From NCBI GenBank assembly GCA_032622095.1, contig CP136062.1, positions 223,400,578 to 223,464,577 of the forward strand: a DNA stretch of 64,000 bases, given 5' to 3'. The notes below the pieces were generated by a model. The model was not told the DNA's origin. It saw nothing but the letters and a program-made list of their open reading frames with translations, and ran no database searches. This stretch comes from Siphonodentalium dalli. Its lineage: Eukaryota; Mollusca; Scaphopoda; Gadilida; Siphonodentaliidae. The position numbers were made by a program, and so were the translations under genes. Shown one piece after another: positions 57,296-64,000 of the stretch. Within the stretch, counting starts at the first letter, position 1. Every line of letters begins with the position of its first letter.

Positions 57296-57392
57296 AGCTG
57301 ATGAATGGCAACAAGCCATATTTCCCACTAAATCCTGAAAAGAACCCATAATTCTGCTGTGGTTAAGCAGTCGATTAATTAGGGCCTTACTG
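57296..57392. mobile_element. Right half of a Tc1/mariner-like palindromic MITE
   Basis: GATGAATGGCAACAAGCCAT and AAATCCTGAAAAG match the family core. It ends GGGCCTTACTG followed by TA (57393-57394). The left half is absent. Confidence 0.7.
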
Positions 57393-57536
57393 TATCTGAA
57401 AGTCTGTAGCGATGGTTTATAGAGATCACATTAGGGATGGAGGTTCCTGAAGCAAGGTTTGGAGATTACATTAGTGACATAGGTTCCTGGTTAAGAGATG
57501 CAGGTACAAATGGAATAGAGATGAAGATACATATGA

Positions 57537-57715
57537 TATAGAGGACAGTGCACTGGAGATGCAGGTACATTTGGTGCAGAGGACAGTGCACTGGAGATGC
57601 AGGTACATTTGGTGCAGAGGACAGTGCACTGGAGATGCAGGTACATTTGGTGCAGAGGACAGTGCACTGGATGCAGGTACATTTGGTGCAGAGGACAGTG
57701 CACTGGAGATGCTGA
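57537..57715. repeat. 38-bp minisatellite, about 4.5 copies
   Basis: The unit is GAGGACAGTGCACTGGAGAT followed by GCAGGTACATTTGGTGCA. Spacings are 38, 38 and 36 bp. Nearby ACATATTGGATAGA and TACATTAGTAC pieces suggest older degenerate units. Confidence 0.9.
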
Positions 57716-57960
57716 GACGTAGATGCATTAGTAGCACTGGATGATACCCAAGTACATTAGTACAAAAGATAGATACATATTGGATAGAACTCAGGTACAT
57801 AGTGGATACCCATGGTTCCCTGATTAAATATGACAAGAGCATTATACACAATGTGCGTATGAGTAAATACTAAGTTTCTATTTCAGAAATTACTATTAAC
57901 ATAACAGAAGCCAGTGTATGATTTAGCGTCTCATCAAATCATATAAGATCGGTCATAAGG

Positions 57961-58045
57961 TGCAGGCCCTAGAGGGTTAATTTAGTAATGCTTAAGCCTG
58001 CAAATTCACCCTCTGGGGACCTCATTCTGCATGGCCTCATCTGGA
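57961..58045. mobile_element. Short foldback MITE fragment
   Basis: CTAGAGGGTTAATTTAGTAA is paired with AAATTCACCCTCTGGGGACC and TCATTCTGCATGGCCTCATC. Only one degenerate hairpin is left. Confidence 0.55.
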
Positions 58046-58208
58046 CACAGTTTAATTTCCCAGATGGTGACAATGAGGATGTGCACCGATTTGTGTCCTC
58101 TGACACTTCGGGGATATAGAGAAACTGAACTAACAAGAAGTTGCACATCGGGTGCTTGGATATACCCATGGTGCCTATTGAAATATGGGCAGAACGGAAA
58201 CCAACCTT

Positions 58209-58545
58209 AAATAGAGGATCTCACATGAGTTTCTATTTTATACGGAATTTATCAACCGAGTTCACTAAATTCGATTTGAGCCGAGGTTTACCGAGGCTCA
58301 AATAGAATTTAGTGGACGAGGTTGATAAATTACGTATAAAATAGGACGAATGTGAGATACCTTTTATCACATGATCAAATAAACGCGAAGCAACGCGAAG
58401 TTTTCATCGAAAACAACGATAATAAACTACAGCGATCGCAAGTCATTTAAAGAACGGCGTGACGTCATCGCACGCGCTGATATTAAACGTGTGTCTTACC
58501 GATAATTATGAAATTGCTTTTATGGGCAAATTATGTGATAAAAAG
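58209..58545. repeat. Dispersed repeat with internal hairpin, copy 2
   Basis: It is highly similar to 14098-14440 from AGAGGATCTCACATGAG to ATTATGTGATAAAAA, with the same inner palindrome (TTTATCAACCGAGTTCACTA). The two copies differ by scattered substitutions. Confidence 0.7.
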
Positions 58546-58619
58546 ATATCTGAGTGGACGGACAAACAATCAACATTTTCAGATGAACAGAGAGGGATAA
58601 CTCTTGAACTGAAACATTA

Positions 58620-59880
58620 AACAACATAACTGAACCCTCTTTATACGAACAACATAACGGAACCCTCTTTATACAAACAACATAACGGAACCCTCTTTAT
58701 ACAAACAACATAACGGAACCCTCTTTATACAAACAACATAACGGAACCATCTTTATACAAACAACATAACGGAACCCTCTTTATACAAACAACATAACGG
58801 AACCCTCTTTATACAAACAACATAACTGAACCCTCTTTATACAAACAACATAACTGAACCCTCTTTATACAAACAACATACCTGAACCCTCTTTATACAA
58901 ACAACATAACGGAACCCTCTTTATACAAACAACATACCTGAACCCTCTTTATACAAACAAGATAACGGAACCCTCTTTATACAAACAACATAACGGAACC
59001 CTCTTTATACAAACAACATAACGAAACCCTCTTTATACAAACAACATAACTGAACCATCTTTATACAAACAACATAACTGAACCCTCTTTATACAAACAA
59101 CATAACTGAACCCTCTTTATACAAACAACATACCTGAACCCTCTTTATACAAACAACATACCTGAACCCTCTTTATACAAACAACATACCTGAACCCTCT
59201 TTATACAAACAACATACCTGAACCCTCTTTATACAAACAACATACCTGAACCATCTTTATACAAACAACATACCTGAACCCTCTTTATACAAACAACATA
59301 CCTGAACCCTCTTTATACAAACAACATACCTGAACCCTCTTTATACAAACAACATACCTGAACCCTCTTTATACAAACAACATACCTGAACCCTCTTTAT
59401 ACAAACAACATACCTGAACCCTCTTTATACAAACAACATACCTGAACCCTCTTTATACAAACAACATAACGGAACCCTCTTTATACAAACAACATACCTG
59501 AACCATCTTTATACAAACAAGATAACGGAACCCTCTTTATACAAACAACATAACGGAACCCTCTTTATACAAACAACATACCTGAACCCTCTTTATACAA
59601 ACAAGATAACGGAACCCTCTTTATACAAACAACATAACGGAATCCTCTTTATACAAACAACATACCTGAACCCTCTTTATACAAACAACATAACGGAACC
59701 CTCTTTATACAAACAACATACCTGAACCCTCTTTATACAAACAAGATAACAGAACCCTCTTTATACAAACAACATAACTGAACCCTCTTTATACAAACAA
59801 CATAACTGAACCCTCTTTATACAAACAACATAACTGCATGAACCCTCTTTATACAAACAACATAAATGAACCCTCTTTTG
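58620..59880. repeat. 28-bp minisatellite, about 44 copies
   Basis: The unit is AACCCTCTTTATACAAACAA plus CATAACGG, CATAACTG or CATACCTG. The period is exactly 28 bp (58633, 58661, 58689...). Unit types form blocks: AACGG early, ACCTG in the middle, AACTG late, with GATAACGG interspersed. It seems to have grown from one GAACCCTCTTT segment of a transposon-like sequence whose flanks resemble 60420-60600 (CAAATTTCATTGAGATTCGA against CAATTTCAACAGAATCCAA). Confidence 0.92.
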
Positions 59881-59954
59881 AAAGCACCCAATGCCAAACC
59901 TCAATACACAATTTCAACAGAATCCAATCAATAACCCATGGCTGAGATATGTGT

Positions 59955-60406
59955 GACCCGCCATATCAAATCCAGTCGTAAGTCGGGATTTTTTACCCTG
60001 TGCCAATGCATTCTCTTATATATGCGAGTCGACCATAGGTCGCCTCGCATATATAAGAGAATGCATTGGCCTAACAATTTTTTACAATTTTAATAATTTT
60101 TTCTTGTATTCTTTAACAATTTTATAATTTCACCCATACAGAGCCCCAGACAAACATGAGCAGACGACACTCTTCTATATGCTTCTATATATGTGTGGGG
60201 CTCCCTGCAGGGTAATGGATGTTTTTTATTTTATGTCCTAAAATTTGTAAGAAACATTTATTTAAAAAAAATGATAAAAAATTGTTAGGCCAATGCATTC
60301 TCTTATATATTGCGAGGCGACCTATGGTCGACTCGCATATATAAGAGAATGCATTGGCACAGGGTAAAAAAATCCCGACTTACGACTGGATTTGATATGG
60401 CGGGTC
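59955..60406. mobile_element. 452-bp MITE, GACCCGCC termini, second copy
   Basis: It starts GACCCGCCATATCAAATCC and ends GGATTTGATATGGCGGGTC. It is the same length as 301-752, with the interior in the opposite orientation. The flanks ATATGTGT and ACATATAT match at 5 of 8, all differences being transitions, so the TSD is partly decayed. Confidence 0.8.
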
Positions 60407-60419
60407 ACATATATGAATG

Positions 60420-61600
60420 GAAATCCAATATTTTCAGATAATCAAAGAGGGTTAAATCTTGAACGGAAAATGTGAACCATGTCAATGTAAGTCCTCCTGG
60501 TGCCAAACCTGCATACCAAATTTCATTGAGATTCGATAACCCATAGTTCAGATATATTAGCGGATGGATGCCCCGGCACACGGACAGACACACACTTGTG
60601 TCGTTCTATCTATATCTGGGATTGTGTATTCAAGACACAGAATGATGAGAATGGAAAGCGATGGCTCGGGGGTATAAAAGGTTATATGTGTGATGATCCC
60701 GGTAACGGGCTAAATAAGTTGTAAATCTGCTATGGGACTGACCTTTTTAAGATAAACAAAAATCACAAAGTATATTAGTTTACAAATCAGATAAAATTTG
60801 ATGAGTTACAGCAGGGCTCTTGAACTGAAACAGAAATTCTGGGATATCTACAATTCAAAACAGAGCTCACGGAACACAATTAACACAAGGCTTTGAAGCG
60901 GAAATGACACAAAGTGGATAGCCAGAATCTCGGGGGCAAACAAAGGCACATTCAAACTGAATACTAATTCAATAAAGGCCCAACATCCGCAAAGTAAATC
61001 CATGCACAAAAATATCCCTAACCGAATTCTTAGGCTACCAAGGGAGCGAATTGGCCGGTTTGTGATGAGATTTTGAAGATGGTGGCTCGGGGGTATAAAA
61101 GGTTATATGTGCGATGATCCCAGCATTATTCCATGGAAGGTTGAGAATCGGATGTCAAGAGTTATATATCAGCAGCTTCTCATATCTTTTCTTCAAATAA
61201 CTGTCAGAGGTGTTTATTCGTTTATATGCACATTTAATATGAAGATCATCATTGATCTTATCAAGAATACTGTGTTTCAAATCATTGCCGACACAAGAGA
61301 TTTACATCTCACAAAGGAATTGAGATATATTTAAAATACGGAGAAAAAGAACAAGATGACAGGGAAGTTTCTCCAGAACCTTGGGAAATATCCATATCCA
61401 TATATGTCTGAATCGGTCTTCCATACTCTTGTTGGTAAGTTTGTTTTAATAATTTATTAGATGTTGTCAGTAATGATGTGTGGTTCCAAAATTTCATTTC
61501 GGTTTTGGTTTTAGTATCGGTTTTGTAGAAAAACCAGGTTTTGGTTTTACTCAATACACCAATCGGCAATGACTATATTAGTTAGGGAGCCCGCATATGT
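60420..61600. other. Transposon-like fragment and a 45-bp direct repeat
   Basis: At 60420-60620 there is a segment with ATACCAAATTTCATTGAGAT and CACGGACAGACACACACTTG, typical of transposon ends in invertebrates. GGCTCGGGGGTATAAAAGG, then TTATATGTGYGATGATCCC, occurs at about 60664 and again at about 61084. Between and after these I see no gene. AAAACCGATACTAAAACC-type repeats occur on the minus strand at about 61495-61555. Confidence 0.45.
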
Positions 61601-62060
61601 TCCATTTACACTTTTGCGTACAAAAGGTTTGACCCCCTAAAGTTGGTACCAATAATGGAACATTCTGAAAAACCGATTTCTTAAGTTGCGCATTCCTGGG
61701 GTTTAGGGGCTGCTGAACCCCAAAAAGTGCCAAAAATCACTTCTATTTACACTTCCGCGTACATCGATGAATTTTGGTTTGATGATACTCCTAAGTGTAC
61801 TGATTAAGAAAACACAACTTAAGAAAGGGATTTTCCTGGGGTTTTCAGATAAGAAAGGGGGTCCCATGCTGAACCCCAAAACGTGATTTTTCCCTTTTTT
61901 TTACACTTTCGCGTACATCCATAATTTTGGGTCTCAAAGTACTTTGATATATACTAATTATAAAAACACAACTTAAGAAGCAACTTTTCCTGGGGTTTTA
62001 AGATAAGAAGGGGGTCATCGGGTCACCCCTCAAAACGTAAAAAATCACTTTTATTTACAT
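61600..62060. repeat. Degenerate tandem repeat, about 150 bp, 3 copies
   Basis: TTTACACTTTTGCGTACA, TTTACACTTCCGCGTACATC and TTTACACTTTCGCGTACATC lie at about 61606, 61745 and 61907. Each is followed by AACTTAAGAA, TTTTCCTGGGGTTT and GCTGAACCCCAAAA-type blocks. Confidence 0.75.
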
Positions 62061-62149
62061 GATTGCATTCGTCCAACGTGTGTGTATGTGCGTACACCCC
62101 TGGAACGTTGCACTATTACAACCAATACATCCCTAAATCGATACGATCA

Positions 62150-63905
62150 ACTTAAGAAAGATGGCCACTGGCGGCCATGTTTTTTGTCCGAATGACCCCA
62201 AAATGACTCGTTCCCATTTACATTCCAATTTCAACAGCCATGACAAATTTTATGATGATCAGACTAAATGTACGACCTGTAGCCCGTGCTAAAGGATTTA
62301 GTCATACAAAGAGTAAAATCAAAGATGGCTGCTGCCGGCCATGTTTTTCTGCCGAATGACCCCAAAATTACTCGTTCCCATTTACATTCCAATTTCAACA
62401 GCCATGACAAATTTTATGATGATCAGACTAAAGGTACGACCTGTAGCCCGTGCTAAAGGATTTAGTCATACAAAGAGTAAAATCAAAGATGGCTGCTGGC
62501 GGCCATGTTTTTCTGCCGAATGACCCCAAAATGACTCGTTCCCATCTACATGTCATTATTAACATTCACGACAAATTTTATGATGATCAGACTAAAGGTA
62601 CAACCTGTAGCCCGTGCTAAAGGATTTAGTCATACAAAGAGTAAAATCCAAGATGGCTGCTGGCGACCATGTTTTTTGGCCGAATGACCCCAAAATTACT
62701 CGTTCCCATCTACATGTCATTGTTAACATCCATGACAAATTTTATGATGATCAGACGAACAGTACGACCTGTGGCCCGTGCTAATGGGTTAAATTTTGAA
62801 ATCCAAGATGGCCACTGGCGGCCATGTTTATTGGCCGAATGACCCCAAAATTACTCGTTCCCATCTACATTCCAATTTCAACAGCCATGACAAATTTTAT
62901 GATGATCAGACTAAAGGTACGGCCTGTAGCCCGTGCTAAAGGATTTAGTCATACAAAGAGTAAAATCCAAGATGGCTGCTGGCAGCCATGTTTTTTGGCC
63001 GATTGACCCCAAAATGACTCGTTCCCATCTACATGTCATTATTAACATTCTTGACAAATTTTATGATGATCAGACTAAAGGTACGACCTGTAGCCCGTGC
63101 TAAAGAATTTAGTCATACAAAGAGTAAAATCCAAGAAGGCTGCTGGCCGCCATGTTTTTTGGCCGAAAGACCCCAAAATTACTCGTTCCCATCTACATGT
63201 CAATATTAACATCCATGACAAATTTCATGATGATGAGACGAACAGTACGACCTGTGGCCCGTGCTAATGGATTGAATTTTGAAATCCAAGATGGCCGCTG
63301 GCGGCCATGTTTTTTGTCCGAATGACCCCAAAATGACTCGTTCCCATCTACATTCCAATTTCAACAGCCATGACAAATGTTATGATGATCGGACTAAAGG
63401 TACGACCTGTAGCCCGTGCTAAAGGATTTAGTCATACAAAGAGTGAAATCAAAGATGCCTGCTGGCGGCCATGTTTTTTGGCCGAATGACCCCAAAATGA
63501 CTCGTTCCCATCTACATGTCATTATTAACATTCTTGACAAATTTTATGATGATCAGACTAAAAGTACGACCTGTAGCCCGTGCTAAAGAATTTAGTCATA
63601 CAAAGAGTAAAATCCAAGATGGCTGCTGGCGGCCATGTTTTTGGGCCGAATGACCCCAAAATTACTCGTTCCCATCTACATGTCAATATTAACATCCATG
63701 ACAAATTTCATGACGATCAGACAAACAGTACGCCCTGTAGCCCGTGCTAATGGATTGAATTTTGAAATGGAAGATGGCCACTGGCGGCCATGTTTTTTTT
63801 ACCGAATGACCCCAAAATTAATCATTCTGGTCTAAATGTTGATGTCAACAGCTATGACAAATTTCATAATGATCCGACCAAAGGTACGACCTGTAGACTG
63901 CATTG
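62150..63905. repeat. Tandem repeat, about 162-bp units, about 11 copies
   Basis: Each unit carries CCAAGATGGCTGCTGGCGGC, CATGTTTTTTGGCCGAATGA, CCCCAAAATTACTCGTTCCC, GACAAATTTTATGATGATCA and TACGACCTGTAGCCCGTGCT. Spacing of the GGCCATGTTTT block is 155-165 bp. Two sub-types alternate (CAATTTCAACAGCCATGACA against CATTATTAACATTCATGACA). Short frames reading MTPKLLVPIYIPISTAMTNF arise from the unit and are not genes. Confidence 0.9.
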
Positions 63906-64000
63906 TTGACGCCTTACGTACACACGTACACACGCACACACGTACACACGGACGACGGACGACAAAGCCATGGCAATAGCTCAAACTTTACAAAGTTTGG
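63906..64000. other. Low-complexity end, transposon-like
   Basis: The CGTACACACG repeats and GACGACGGACGACAAAGCCA, then TGGCAATAGCTCAAACTTT, resemble the widespread 3' tails of dispersed repeats in marine invertebrate genomes. The window ends inside it. Confidence 0.5.

Noticed and set aside
57471-57851. Minus-strand frame with repeated LHQMYLHLQCTVLC
   Set aside because: It is the translation of the 38-bp minisatellite with degenerate flanks; the frame changes between units.
62341-63835. Family of 60-residue proteins reading MTPKLLVPIYIPISTAMTNF
   Set aside because: It is produced by each 162-bp tandem unit, with no independent evidence of translation.

Overview
This is a eukaryotic window, probably from a marine lophotrochozoan and most likely a mollusc. 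It is AT-rich, shows spliced coding exons and no bacterial-style operons, and is packed with MITEs, Helitron ends and tandem repeats. The phylum is inferred from the repeat style and is not proven. The only host gene I can support is on the minus strand: the last three coding exons of a gene whose protein resembles the C-terminus of RELCH (KIAA1468; LisH and HEAT repeats, endosome/cholesterol traffic). The exons lie at 56093-56209, 13859-14012 and 6192-6330 (stop at 6192). All junctions have GT/AG, and the codon phases (1 then 2) match exactly. The 5' part of the gene lies beyond the right edge.

Everything else is intron or flank filled with repeats. Positions 1-6190, downstream of the gene, hold nested MITEs: TTAA-flanked (piggyBac-like), TA-flanked (Tc1/mariner-like) and 8-bp-TSD (hAT-like) elements. 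The last intron (6331-13858) contains a Helitron helicase C-terminus split by a Tc1-like MITE, a 75-bp minisatellite, a complete non-autonomous Helitron and more MITEs. At 12917-13890 a 41-bp minisatellite has amplified the exon end plus its 5' splice site about 24 times.

The 42-kb intron (14013-56092) starts with an APE-type non-LTR retrotransposon on the plus strand (14846-18562): a broken ORF1 with an SGNH-like domain, then an endonuclease, then only the first few RT residues. The RT is cut off by a 30-bp satellite. The satellite occupies 18563-20525 in one orientation and 24389-50373 in the opposite orientation, about 27 kb in total. A 1185-bp hAT-type element with a perfect 8-bp target duplication interrupts the large array. 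A mixed 27/30-bp sub-family fills about 34.2-44.6 kb. The giant open reading frames in the satellite are a by-product of a stop-free period divisible by three.

Right of the satellite lie further hAT-like and foldback elements, a copy of the 8-bp-TSD MITE, and three tandem arrays (28 bp, about 150 bp and about 162 bp) reaching the window edge. I saw no tRNA, rRNA or CRISPR.
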